64,000 nt of DNA from Anthonomus grandis grandis (taxonomy: Eukaryota; Arthropoda; Insecta; Coleoptera; Curculionidae): the NCBI RefSeq assembly GCF_022605725.1, contig NC_065548.1, positions 47,113,131 through 47,177,130 of the forward strand, written 5' to 3'. Below, piece after piece: positions 9,606-20,649 of this stretch (position 1 is its first letter; each line of letters opens with the position of its first letter). A program made the position numbers and the translations under genes. Under the pieces are notes generated by a model. That model saw only the letters and a list, made by a program, of their open reading frames with translations, searched no databases and had not been told where the DNA came from.

Positions 9606-11275
9606 CTAGGAAAAGCGTACTCTTTTAATTTCGGACAAACTGCAGTTGAATATGTCACATTGATCCTGAACAGAATTAAAAGTGCCACATGCTCTACGCA
9701 TTGGAGAATATTTACAAATATTCGTTCTAGGTCTAGATAGGTAAAATGTGTCAGAATTTCTAGATGATATGCGGGGCACATGAAGATTTACATGTCGTAA
9801 TAAGTCTGGCGAATCAATTTTATTATTAAGAAGTTTAAATAAAAATTTCAGATCAGCAGATTTTCGCCTCTCCTCAAGACTACTAAAGGAGTACCTTTCT
9901 AGTAGGCGTTGATGTGAAAAACCAATTTCTGGGTACACTCCGTCACATTTATATGAAAGGAACTTTAAGAATTTACGCTGAACATTTTCTAGTTCATGTA
10001 TATGATTCATATAAAATGGTGACCACACAGAAGAAGCATATTCCAGTATTGATCTCACATAAGGAAAATACAAAATTTTAAGACTAAAGATATAATTAAA
10101 GCTATGTGCGTTCCTAATGACAAAACCCAGCATTCTGTAGCTCCGATTAACAATGTCCTGAATGTGTGGCTGAAAGGAAAGAGTGCTATCGAATGTCACC
10201 CCCAAATCCTTGAACTCCGTTGATCTCGGACAGTCTCACTGTCCATAGTATAGTCATACATAATCAGGTTTTTCTTCAAAGAGTAAGAAACAACTTTACA
10301 CTTGGCAGCATTAAGAGGAAGATTGTTATTTTTGCACCATGCATTGAGGAGATTAATATTATTTTGCAATTCCATACAATCTAAGATACTATTGATGCCA
10401 TAATACAATTTTGTATCATCCGCATATAACAAACTATTTACAGTGAGCTGTTCCGATATACTATTAATAAATGTGTTGAAGAAGAGCGGCCCCAATATGG
10501 AGCCCTGTGGAACTCCAGACGTTGCAACAATCTGAGCCGAACTACGGCCATAACATTCCACGTGATGAAGACGACCCGTAAGATAAGAGCTAAAAAAGTG
10601 TATTAGGTGAGAAGAAAAACCGTAGTTTTGGTCAAGATTATTTAGAAGAATACCATGATCCAGACGGTCAAAAGCCTTCGAGAAGTCTGTATAAATAACG
10701 TCAACCTGTGACCTGGCATTTATTGACTCAGATATATGTTCTGTAAGACAAACTAAGTTTGTGGTGGTAGATCTATCTTTCATAAATCCATGTTGACGAT
10801 GATCTATAAGACCCCTCATTGAAGGAAATAAGGCCGAATGAAGAACACGTTCAGAACATTTAGAAAAGTTGTTGATTATTGTAATTGGCCGATAGTTCTC
10901 GATGAGATTTTTATCATTTTTTTTGTGTACTGGAATTATCTTTGATGACTTCCAGAGGTTCGGGAAACATTCTTGTTTTAGAGCCAGATTAAAGAGAACT
11001 GTTAACGGTTTAGCAAAAATACAAGCACAATCATATAAGAGAAAAGCTGGTATTTTATCAGGGCCAACTATTGATTTTGGCTTGATAGTCTTTAAGGCCA
11101 GTAAAACATCATTTTCAGTGAAATCAGACAAAATTATGGACTGTACATAAGGCTTTTGAGTTATATCAACATTATTTTGCGGCGATTCACCAGTAGTGTA
11201 AGAACTCTGGAAGTAATCGGCAAATGCCTTGGCAATACCCTGAGGGCTACTTAACAGTGTAGCGTTTTATTTTTC
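9606..11275 (-). pseudogene. LINE ORF2, reverse transcriptase domain; one frameshift
   Basis: Reverse transcriptase of a jockey/CR1-like LINE. Visible blocks in order: SSPQGIAKAFADYFQSSY, IIPVHKKNDKNLIENYRPIT, HGFMKDRSTTTNL, DFSKAFDRLDHGIL (catalytic Asp), SGVPQGSILGPLFF, LLYADDTKLYYG (YADD box) and PLNAAKCKVVSYS. After a frameshift near 10225 it continues LGVTFDSTLSFQPHI, the thumb and C-terminal region, to a stop at 9606. The frame is otherwise long and open, so the copy is fairly young. Its endonuclease half is at 12790-14088. Confidence 0.88.
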
Positions 11276-12704
11276 TATTTCTTAGGTTCATTAACGCTCC
11301 ATTGATATTTCATTAATTTCAATAATTATATTAATAATTTCAGTCAACTTCTTTTGTCGATATTTCTTTAAATTCACACTGTCAATGACACATTACTACT
11401 GTAACGCATCACTCTCCTGGTTTTATTATTCATGCTTTCTGTTGACGGTCCGTCACTCTTCTGGTTGGTCTTAATTAATGTTTTCTCTGATTGGATTGAC
11501 ATTGACAGCTCAGGCGAGAGGTGGGGTCGTAACTTATTTAGTCGGTACTGCATCCATTTTTCGAGGACTTGTTCCCGTGTCGCAGGTAGAAGCGCACGTA
11601 AAAGGCCAGTTTTTTATTTCCGAAATTTGTGAAGCAGGAAGTGGCCAATATGGTTTATAATTTATAGTCCTTAATCTTGTTCCTTTAGGGAACTGTTTAT
11701 TTCATAATTCTGGTGCAGGATGTCCGAGATTTTGATGGATAGATAATGAAACTTAGCAAGGTGAGTGTGTCACATTTTGAACGCCATTCATTTTTACCGA
11801 CAGTGAATACAATGGCAACCGTTGTTTTAGGGTTTTACTTTTCCGTTTTCGTCTTTATTCTTCTTCAATTGTTGATGGCTGCAGGCTTTTGATTTCCCCG
11901 AGAAGTTGCTGTAAGCTATGGAGCTGGAGCCAGAGTTAGAGCTAGTATTAGAGATTCCCAGTCCAGATAGCTAAGCTACAAATGGCATACATTCGCAGCC
12001 TCGATTTTGAAGGCCAGCCTTTCATTTCTTGGAGGAATATACAGGCCAGTCTATTCCATTTATTTAAATATTACTAACCATAGATTTGTCTCACTTATTT
12101 ACATTTTTATTAATATATCTTTAAAATCAATTTATTGCTACAAATATTTAATCAACATCATAATTTAATATGTCAATTTCTTATCTATAATTTTAGTTAT
12201 TTTTTGTTCAGTATTTTTCAGTACCTTTTTTGGTAGTTAAGTAGATATAACTCGGTTAAGGCTGATATGCCTAGGTAAAAAGGTTCATGAACTTTCCCCT
12301 GCGTAATACAAATATATACGAAAAACTTTGATAATTGCAATTTATTTTTCAAGTGCTGAAATCTACCTAGTAGTGAAATCATAATTTAAATGTTACTTTT
12401 GTCAAACTTATTTTAATCACATCAACATTATTCATATTTTAATTCATAATAAATTATTAACATTTAACAGATTAGAACATGAGGTGTAGTATACATATCT
12501 TTGATGTAAATATAATTTGGTTGTATTGTTAAGATATTTTTTTTGCCTCTTTAAATCTACTTTATCCAGGGTCATTTAATTGTTAATTGAAACCTATATA
12601 CCAAATCTTTTTTCTTAGTTTTCTTTCATTCATAAAAAAAAAACTAAGTGGCGCCCTCTTATTTAATAGTTATAATCAAGATTATATTTTTTAATAGCCA
12701 GTCA
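11276..12704. other. Unassigned 1.4 kb between the two LINE parts
   Basis: Interrupts or separates the two LINE segments inside the orb intron. It contains short ORFs (for example 11432-11632) with no recognisable domain, and AT-rich stretches. No TIR pair or LTR was found at its edges, so I cannot say whether it is an insertion or ordinary intron. Confidence 0.4.
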
Positions 12705-12789
12705 TAAGTGAACCTTCGAACAATCCCAAGCCTCCAATAATTCTGAGCTATCGTCTGCAAACTCTTGGCAAAATAGTAACACTGTAAAG

Positions 12790-14088
12790 TTAACGTCGCA
12801 ACAGCTCTCTTCTCTGATCAAACATAGATTGTGGTAACGAGCTATTTTCTTTTGAGTTCTGAATTAACTTCCAAAAATTATGAGGTTTTAATTTTAACTC
12901 ATCTTTAACCCCTCTACAATATTGCTTATAAGACAGATCAATATCTCTTTTAATCTTAGAACGTAATTCTTTAAATCTGGCTAAATCTTGAAGATGACCA
13001 AAACGTTTAAATTTTTTCCACTTGTTATGTTTTTCTTTTAGGGATTTCATTATCTCTGCGGTAAACCATGGCGGATAGGTTCGTGTTCGTTTTACAGTTT
13101 TTGGGACAAGCTCATTAAGACAGCAATAAATTTTTTGATAAAAGAGCTCCAGGGCATTATTGACATCCCCAGCGACTCCCAAATCACTCCAATCAATTCC
13201 GAGGAAGTTATCATATAAAACTCTAAGATCAGCTCTCTTAAAATTATAGAAAATATTTTCTTCTTTACAAGTATTACATTTCTTGCTCTTGACGTCATTA
13301 ATTCTTATGAGTAAAGATGGATGAACTGCTTCCTCCTCCACCAAAGAATCAGAGCAACCCTCCACTGTGCAAAGCTCAGAATCAGACGAGATGACAAGAT
13401 CCAATATCCTACCTTGAGAATTCCTAATAGAATTAATTTGATGCCAGTCGAAAAATTCCAACAGGTGAATAAACTGACTTAGTCTACTGGATGAGGCAGA
13501 ATTAACTGAATAAGAAGTAAACTCGGGGATATTAAAGTCACCCAAAACAAGTACTCTTTGATTATATTAATAGGTTAAAGTAGATAAATATTCAAAAATA
13601 TCTTTATATACCTGGGAGTTGAGTCCGGGCGGTATATATAATAAAATAATAAACAAGACAGAAAACCCAAGAATCAACTTAGTTCCTACAATCTCGACCA
13701 TATTAATAAGATTTTGAGGTAGCTTTAAATTTAAGTTAATGACCGAAAATGTTTGCTTCACGGCTAAAATAACACCGCCACCCCTCTTCTCTCTCATCTC
13801 TGCATAGTTACGATCACAGCGGTACACCGAATATTCATTTGGAAATAGTTCTGACGAAAAAATGCCATCATTCAGCCAAGACTCCGATATCGCAATAACA
13901 TCGAAGTCCGTCGATACAACCGCGTTAAAAAACAACTTAGTTTTTGAACGAAGTCCCCTGGCATTCTGATAGAATATACGAAGGTCGGTGGTACTGGTAC
14001 ATTCGCTCTGTGATTGCTCAACCGACTGCAGCCGATGACGCTCACGAGTGTCGTGAGAGGAGGAGGCCGCGATGTCCGTCCTCGGTAA
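12790..14088 (-). pseudogene. LINE ORF2, endonuclease domain; one nonsense codon
   Basis: APE-type endonuclease half of the LINE. It reads DLRIFYQNARGLRSKTK (first strand), VIAISESWLNDGIF (catalytic Glu block), KRGGGVILAVKQ, then, after one in-frame TAA near 13564, VLVLGDFNIPEFTS (GDFN motif) and RILDLVISSDSELC. The usual final SDHxxL His is replaced by VHPSLLI. A Lys/Arg-rich linker (KWKKFKRFGHLQDLARFKEL) leads toward the reverse transcriptase but ends at 12790. The leader before the endonuclease is Ser/Gln/Thr-rich and opens after a stop near 14089; no Met is evident. Confidence 0.82.
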
Positions 14089-14202
14089 TTGCTATAGGGT
14101 GCCCCCAAACACATCCGATTTATATTTCGCATTGGCTTGTTTGAATGCGTAGCAGCTAGAATAATTCCACACTGCATGATTGACTGCAATATTTAATTTA
14201 TA

Positions 14203-14430
14203 TTAATTTTTTAAGGCAACGCAATTATTACATTTGTAATTACTATCGATCGCTGCGACAGAACAAGCTTTAAGTTCATGTGCCCCTGCGCAAAGTGGAC
14301 AAACTGTATCACCCCTGCAAAATTTCACAGAATGACCAAAACTGTTACATTTAAAACAGCGTGTTATTGATGTTGAATCAGAAATAATGCAATTGTCGAG
14401 ACCTACAACGATTTTTTTTAAGATCTATCA
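14203..14430 (-). pseudogene. LINE ORF1, C-terminal zinc knuckles
   Basis: Frame ending at TAA 14205-14203 that reads RCFKCNSFGHSVKFCRGDT, then CPLCAGAHELKAC and CNNC: two and a half knuckles of the CCHC type, the gag-like end of ORF1. Upstream it breaks at AT-rich sequence near the last orb exon, so ORF1 is mostly missing. It belongs with the endonuclease ORF that follows on the same strand. Confidence 0.75.
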
Positions 14431-14521
14431 ACCGCTTATATGTAACATTATCCAACTGCAACAATATCCAATAATCCAATTATACATACATATAAAGACC
14501 TTTCTCATTATTACGATGTAG

Positions 14522-14746
14522 GTGCAAGTGGACCCGTACCTAGAAGACTCCCTCTGCTCCTTCTGCAACGTCCAGCAAGGCCCGTACTTTTGCCGCAACG
14601 GGGCCTGCTTCAGATACTTTTGCCGCCCGTGCTGGGTCTACTATCACGACTCGGGACTGATGCGGTCTCACACCCCCATGAGTCGCAACTCCAAGAACAA
14701 CCAACTCGGTTTGGAATTTCCATCGAACGCCGTCGCTACCATTTAA
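14522..14746 (+). CDS. orb: orb/CPEB1 last exon: zinc-binding (ZZ-type) domain and stop
   Basis: Acceptor GATGTAG; opens VQVDPYLEDSLC and ends in TAA at 14744-14746. The Cys/His pattern SLCSFC, YFC, CFRYFC, CWVYYH, SH is the C-terminal ZZ-like zinc module of CPEB proteins, which contacts RNA and partner proteins. The tail NQLGLEFPSNAVATI is not conserved that I recall. The intron before this exon is about 6.4 kb and contains a mariner and most of a LINE. Splicing of exons 2020-14746 gives about 280 codons with no frame conflict, so the host gene looks functional. Confidence 0.93.
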   Translation: MQVDPYLEDSLCSFCNVQQGPYFCRNGACFRYFCRPCWVYYHDSGLMRSHTPMSRNSKNNQLGLEFPSNAVATI

Positions 14747-15800
14747 AAGGTACATTACGTTGAAACTCAACAGCGACGAATACCAAAAACGGAATTATTT
14801 ATTCGGTGTCACAACACCCCTTAAATGTATGTTTGTTTTTTCCTTCATAGTTTATTTTTCTAATATCGGATAATAAAGTGATTACTTTCGGACTAAGACG
14901 AAAGTAGTAAGTTAGTTTTGTGAAAATAAAGTTACCGTTCCGTTAGGGAACGTTTTTTTTTTTTGAAACAAAGCCCCCAGGGCCATTTGTTGTTTGTATT
15001 TTTCGTTATATTTTTATAGTTTTTAAGGTTACCAATGTTACTAGTTAGGAATTTGAGTCAAGATTTATACAGATAAATCTTAGCAAAGTCCGATAATTAT
15101 TTACTTAGTTCTAAGTATTGATTTGTGCGTTGGCTTCGTTTAAACTTGTTTTTGAAACGATAAATGCCTTTTCTTACTAAATTTAAATAAAATTAATACA
15201 AGGAAAATAATTAACCACTTATTATCATTAAGAAAACAGCATAATTGAACATGGCTACACTGTAGCAAGTTTGCCTTAGCAGTCTAATTTCTTTATGTAC
15301 ATTAAATGGTTACAAGAAAGAGGGAGATTTAGTTAGCACCAATCTTTAAGTATAATACTATCGATTTGCATCTAAAGTGAGGGGTAGTATAGGATAAGTA
15401 TTTCAATAAATTGAGTTAAAAATTCTTTACTCGATTACTTTGTATAATTCAATTAAGAAATAACGCGACGCCAAGTGAGAGCTAATTTTAAGTGTCATAA
15501 CCCTCTTCGCCAAGATGCTAAGTTATGTTTTTCCAACTAAAATACTTTGTGGCATTTTTAAAATTTATAACTTATATGTATATTTACTTATTTCTCTGAT
15601 TGGCACATTTAATTTTGACATACCAAGCTGTAAATAATTGAGTTCCAGATTCGAGAGGCGTGGAAATTCTCTTTTAAAGCTGTGTACCGGCCCTGCGTCA
15701 CGGCAACTCTAACACCTTAAGAGAGAACAATCATGAACTAGAAATCATTATTAGCGTGTTAATTTTTGTTAAAAATAAATTGAGTCATAGAATTGACTAA
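14747..15800 (+). promoter_or_regulatory. orb 3' UTR and downstream region with poly(A) signals and CPE-like site
   Basis: AATAAA hexamers occur at 14872-14877, 14925-14930 and 15186-15191. TTTTTAT at 15011-15017 fits the cytoplasmic polyadenylation element that CPEB itself binds, and TGTAAATA near 15630 fits the Pumilio consensus. Drosophila orb is known to autoregulate through its own 3' UTR, so these sites could act the same way. Which poly(A) site is used cannot be told from sequence. No other gene was recognised in this stretch. Confidence 0.45.
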
Positions 15801-16873
15801 TATACTGGGTGTCCATGATGAGAAGAATTATTTAATAGAGTTTCGTTCATTTTCTGGGTAAACAATTATCTTACTATCTAAAAAAAATATTACAGAGGTC
15901 TTGTTTTCTTGTAAATTTCATTTGCCAGTTTTTAAGAGTGTCCAGAGCAAAATCCAGAAATTACTCGGCTCAAAAACTGGATAAATCCTTACTCAAGAAC
16001 ACATAGAATGGTATAAACTTTTTTAAAAATATCTTGTTGTACTTTTCCAGCCTGTTCAATTTATCGAAAAAGTATTCCATTCTTTCAGTGGAGTTGTAAG
16101 ATTAGGGAAATTAAACACATTTATTCTCCCTCCGCTCAGAATACCTTAATTACAAAAATAACATACATTTCGAACATAAAAATGTTTATCTTTTATCTTC
16201 AGGTGTTCAGATTTTAGACGTTTTTGCTATTAAGGTTCAAACCAAAACCTTTGGGTCAATTACGACTTCTCTCTCATTCTGAAATCCTCAGGATGAACAT
16301 TTTTTTTTCCAAACGTATGGGACATTACAACGAATTTTGTAATTTTACTTGCGTGCGTTTGAGTCACCTTATAGAAAAAACCTATTTACCATTTTCCCAC
16401 ACACCACCACTGATTTTTGGTGCGTTTTTTAAAATTACTCATAAATAATCATCAAAGCATTATAAAAATGTGCAATTACACTCTCGAAGGGGGACAATTT
16501 ATAGACAAAACATGCATTAAAGTTATTATTTTAATTCTTTTGGATTAATTTTAATAATAGTCAAACCAATGTGGCGTTTTGTGGGTAAATTTGTCAAGCA
16601 TTAAAGGAAATTATTGGTTTCTTGCTAACGTTTCGAGTTATATTTAATCCATCTTCAGGCATCAAAATCTTTCTTTTTTCTCGCGTTAAAATGCGAAAAA
16701 TACATATCACAAGTATAAAACACGCATGTATCCAAGTATTAGTCCAGTTAGAATATAATGAAAGAAACTATATGAAGTAAACAAACCTGTAGACTAGTAG
16801 AAAAGCTCAGTACTGACTCAAGTTTTTTATATACCTGTGATATGTATTAATCCAAGTATATTAGTTAGTTTAG
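15801..16873. other. Old repeat debris, with hammerhead-like motif relics
   Basis: No gene. The stretch starts near 15806 with CTGGGTGTCCATGATGAG, which resembles a transposon end. Minus-strand segments near 16170-16205, 16255-16300 and 16630-16675 show the order CTGARGA, stem, GAAA (or GTAA), as in hammerhead-type repeats, but with weak stems. Related, better preserved motifs lie at 16931-16980 and 19841-19893. Confidence 0.4.
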
Positions 16874-17140
16874 TTATATTAGTAACTCAAAGTATTTCGC
16901 TCATCCTCCACTATATTTATTTAAAATACTATTAATCCAACATGTTTCGGACATATAAGATGTCCATCATCACGGATAACAAATTAAGAGGTTCTGTGAA
17001 TTCATCTTATAAGTTCTAGAGCCTCAGACAAGGTTAAAATACATAAGAAAGGGACAAAACTTTAAAAAGACTTACAAAACTTAAAACTATATAATTAACA
17101 ATAGGTCAATAATTGAATACCTGCCCCGAACAAAGTTGTA
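16874..17140 (-). repeat. Left arm of a long inverted repeat, with hammerhead-like motif
   Basis: Matches 19655-19944 in inverted orientation over about 250 bases with small indels (shared blocks include CTCATCCTCCACT, CTATTAATCC, GACAAGGTTAAAATACAT and AACAATAGGTCAAT). The two arms enclose the DDD-transposase element. They may be part of that element, or a foldback element in whose centre it inserted. Confidence 0.8.
16931..16980 (-). ncRNA. Hammerhead-ribozyme-like motif (degenerate core)
   Basis: On the minus strand: ATCC, then GTGATGA (core C3 changed to G), an extra T, GGACAT-loop-ATGTCC (6-bp stem II), GAAA, the self-complementary ACATGT where stem III should be, T as cleavage position, then GGAT pairing with the first ATCC (stem I). 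This is the layout of type-I hammerheads with a very short stem III that work as dimers. The C3 change should inactivate it. Confidence 0.55.
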
Positions 17141-19673
17141 AACATCAAAAAGAACATTTTACAGGAAAAGTTTTTTTTGTATACTAATAGTAATTATCGA
17201 AATATAAAGACCTACATCATTTATTAAATCATATTGACGTATATTAATCCACTATTTGGGCAAAAATAATTAATTTGATTCATAACAGTGGTGAAATAAA
17301 GAGAATAATAGCCGTTCATCAGAACAAGGTTGTAATATCATAGAACAAGGTTGTAACAGGGTGGTTACAACTTTGTTCAAGTGTAAATGCATGTGTGTAG
17401 ATGGATGTGCGTGGGTGTGTGGATATGTGGTGTTAGCATGTATGTGTGTGAGTCTCTAAAGATGATGAGAAGTAAGTAAACATAACATTTTTTAGATTTT
17501 TTATATTAAATTTAATGAACTCATTACATTTAAGGATAAAATAAGCCATTACATTTTAATCGTCACTTAGCAAATTATTGTAAAATTCCCTGTATTCCAA
17601 TGGAATAAATTTGCACATGTCTAACAAATTTTCCTTTTTCTCTTTTTTGATAGGAAGAACAGTGTTGTATAAGTTTGGGAGTGTCTCGAGCTCTACTCTC
17701 ACTGGAGGAAGGCATCTATTTCGAAAACCCCTCATTTTTTTTGACATAGAATAAGTTGCTCATATTTGCAAGATATTGTGAGACACTCTTGCACGTATGG
17801 TTGTGGGGTCATCTTTTGTAATTTGGAGCCAAACGACCTCGGTTATTTTAAATGCTGAATCCTTTTTCTGTGACGATTCAATCAGAGAAAGATTCTTGAA
17901 GTCATTATTTTCCATACTGCACACAAGAAAAGGCTTCGAAGTTCGTGCATTTGCTATAACTTCTATCCACTGCCGAGGATGATAAACAGAAGCCGTTTTT
18001 TTCTTTCTTTTTATCAATGCAAAGTCACGGTCGCAAGGGAAAAAGCTGTGACCACTTGTTAAAAATGTTTGTTGAACAGATGAGAAGTACTTCATAGTAA
18101 CAAGATACTGATAAAGAGATATCATTCTCCAGTTATTATTTTGCTCAACGCATCTGTCCGACCAAACAATAAGTTTTCTGTCTGTCGCAATATTTTCCAT
18201 AGGTTTAAAATGTGTCGAAACATATTTAAGTAAACACGATGCTATTTCAGCGGACCCTCTTTTAGCTACGCTTTCATGCCAAAAACACATGAAAACATCA
18301 TTTGTGCCCCTATCGTGAACGGCTTGATTATAGCAGGAGTAGTGTCTTTGATAAAAGACGGAAGAGTGCTTCAAAGTCGGACAGAAAAGAACCTGCTGCA
18401 GATCAGTACATAAGACTATTATATTTTTATTTTCTTTTGCTAGTTTAATGTCATTACTCAGTGCAGAATATGCCTTTTCTGCTCGCCTGTGGTGGATTTC
18501 ACTTTCACAAGAGATATTATTTTTTTCTTCTTCCGATCGTGCTTTAATAAGTTTAACATAGAATTTATCACAATAATGGCAAGTATCAGACCTTGGTGTA
18601 CCGAATCTTAAATTGAAATCAGACCTGAATATATCCCTGTATAGCTTCTCGCTGCATTTAACTTCTGGATGTTTGCCATCTGCTTTAACGTTACAAAATA
18701 AACATCTGCTTTAACGTTAAATCGGGACTAAGGCACAATTTTTCGGTCCGACCTCTTGCATAGTGACTTTCTTGTTTAGGAAAACTCTCGATATGTCCTT
18801 TAATTAAATCCTTAATAGTGTCTGGTATAGCTGTAGGCCTGTTTGAATGTCTTTCTCTTTTATCTTCTAGTGGCTCGTTAAATTTTAATTTTAAGTTAAA
18901 TTTTAGCTTTTGTAGGCGCCTTGGTGTAATTTTTAAAACGTAACATAATGTTTTTTGACATACCTGTACCTTTGGTATTTCTTGATTTTCAACGGGTAGA
19001 TAATATTTTACGCTACATTGTCTTCTGGAAATATCTTCATCCACATACCTTCGTTTAATATTAACAATATCCATACACTGTTGCGCAAGCATTCTTGTCT
19101 GATTGTCATAGTTTAAATTATAAAAATCTTTAAATGCCTTTTGTTTATTCGCCAAAGTAATATTTTGGCATTCATATTTACAGCGACAAACGCGTACCTG
19201 AAAAAAAAACAATCATTTTATAACCGCTCATTAAAAACACTCAGAAACATGGGTGATGGTTACAACGTTTTTTTACTCACATCATCAACAGCGATTTTTC
19301 CAGGAATGGCAACATTTCTTTTACTTATATATGGCCGTCCACTGTCCCTCAAGCTTTTTCTTTTAATATCTTTCCATTCGGTAATGTTTATTTTACGCTT
19401 TCGGCCTTTATTCAGCTGCTTTTATGCAGCAGAGTTAAAACGCACAGCACTTGACTCCATTTTGCAACAAACTAAACAAACACACAGAGCAAACCTATTA
19501 TTGTTACAACCTTGTTCAGGCCGATGCAATGTTCGCAAACTAAAATGACCCATAATAATATACATGTTAAAGTCGATTGCAGTAAAAACGGCTATATTAT
19601 GTCGGTTACAACGTTATTCCATGTTTACCATCGTTTCTAAAATATTATTGGTTACAACCTTGTTCGGGGCAGG
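17120..19673 (-). mobile_element. DNA transposon with DDD transposase, possibly Sola superfamily (copy A)
   Basis: Termini CCTGCCCCGAACAA and TTGTTCGGGGCAGG are exact inverted repeats. A subterminal motif GGTTACAACCTTGTTC, in either orientation and with small changes, recurs near 17130, 17321, 17342, 17360, 19258, 19502, 19608 and 19650. One minus-strand gene fills the interior. Both flanks show TA at the border, but they also continue as a mirror image (see the outer arms), so the target duplication cannot be read safely. Confidence 0.65.
17556..19460 (-). pseudogene. DDD transposase of an insect-wide repeat family (copy A)
   Basis: A two-exon gene: MESSAVRF... and GRPYISKRNVAIPGKIAVDD, then an intron (19253-19211 region), then RVCRCKYECQNITLANKQK (Cys cluster), ESHYARGRTEKLCLSPDLTLK, SDTCHYCDKFY, VLCTDLQQVLFCPTLK (Asp 1), FMCFWHESVAKRGSAEIASC, IVWSDRCVEQNNN (Asp 2), GHSFFPCDRDFALI (Asp 3), VYHPRQWIEVI, ending LDMCKFIPLEYREFYNN at 17556. 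Breaks: TAA after 12 codons, a 26-base tandem duplication at 18678-18729, and TGA near 17758. I recognise the motif order from abundant, poorly named insect repeat proteins; the Sola label is a guess. Copy B is at 40830-42640. Confidence 0.7.
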
Positions 19674-19944
19674 TATTCAATTGACCTATTGATTATTGAC
19701 CTATTGTTAATTATGTAGTTTTAGGTTTTTGCAAAACCCAAGTTTTGTCCCTTTCTCATGTATTTAAATGTATTTTAACCTTGTCTGAGGCACTAGAACT
19801 TAAGATAAATTATAAGATAAATTGACAGAACCCCTTAATTTGTTATCCCTGATGGTGGACATGCTATATGTCTGAAACATGTAGGATTAATAGCTTTTTA
19901 AATAAATTTAGTGGAGGATGACCGAAATACTTTTAGTTAACCAT
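19655..19944 (+). repeat. Right arm of the long inverted repeat, with hammerhead-like motif
   Basis: Inverted partner of 16874-17140. It ends with GGATGACCGAAATACTTTTAG, the counterpart of CAAAGTATTTCGCTCATCC on the left. A second copy of the GACCTATTGATTATTGACC block lies beside the inner end. Confidence 0.8.
19841..19893 (+). ncRNA. Hammerhead-ribozyme-like motif (degenerate core)
   Basis: Mirror copy of the motif at 16931-16980: ATCC, CTGATGG (A9 changed to G), T, GGACAT-loop-ATGTCT, GAAA, ACATGT, A, GGAT. The two copies carry different core mutations, so the ancestor would have had a complete CTGATGA...GAAA core. Stem I (ATCC/GGAT) and the palindromic stem III are intact in both. Confidence 0.55.
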
Positions 19945-20640
19945 TGATCTACTATTAACTCTTCTTTATAATTCGAAATCTTTGCAACAAATAGTTTCCT
20001 TTAGCACTTATAACCCACTATTTACCCATAAATCGTCACGTCTGATATGATTATAATTTACAATGTTTTAGAACATTCTAGGCAAAAAATAAAAATCATA
20101 ATCTAATAAGGCAACAAATAAACGTTGTAATGGAACAATTTTTATATTAGAACATTGTAGCAGAATTAACAATAAATTGCTACAGTTGGTAGACAACAAT
20201 TCGATACGACAAAATTAATTGTGCGCCAAAAAACGAACATAATGAGAAAAGAGATAAAAATTAATAAAGGAATATTTTAGTTTGGCACTAATCATAAGTA
20301 TTTATATGACTATTCAGTTGGTTATCAAATAATTCCTTTGCCTCATCGGTGATTATTAGTGAAATAAGTGAAAATAAATTCTATCAAAAAAATAAGTTCC
20401 GAATGAAGCTAACGCAAAACAAAACCTTAGCATTAACAAAAAACTAAATAATCAAATTATTTCTTAAAAAAAGAAAATCTTGACAGAACGCGAAAAGTAC
20501 TGTCAAATAAGGTCGAAACAATATTCCTCATTTCGAGTCTTTTCCCAAACTCACATTTTGTACGATATGAAGTGTATATTTTTGACAGATGGTTGGCTAA
20601 ATATTTAACCTGGTAGTTCTGTAATGGCACAAAAACTAAA
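19945..20640. other. AT-rich intergenic sequence
   Basis: No coding signal, TIR pair or repeat recognised. Confidence 0.4.
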
Positions 20641-20649
20641 CTGTTTAAA

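Larger units (their letters stand above)
9400..14430 (-). mobile_element. Jockey/CR1-like LINE in orb intron, split into two parts
   Basis: Minus-strand non-LTR element. The 5' part (about 12705-14430) carries the ORF1 zinc knuckles and the endonuclease; the 3' part (about 9400-11275) carries the reverse transcriptase. Between them is 1.4 kb of unrelated sequence. The two parts overlap: about 60-90 bases at 12705-12790 and 11210-11275 are diverged copies of the same KAFADYF region. This suggests either two insertions of one family or a rearranged copy. The last orb exon begins just beyond its 5' end. Confidence 0.75.

Noticed and set aside
14540..14770. Minus-strand ORF opposite the last orb exon
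   Set aside because: Shadow of the Cys-rich orb exon, which has correct splice sites and family motifs.
17760..17982. Plus-strand ORF opposite the DDD transposase
   Set aside because: Shadow of the minus-strand coding sequence.
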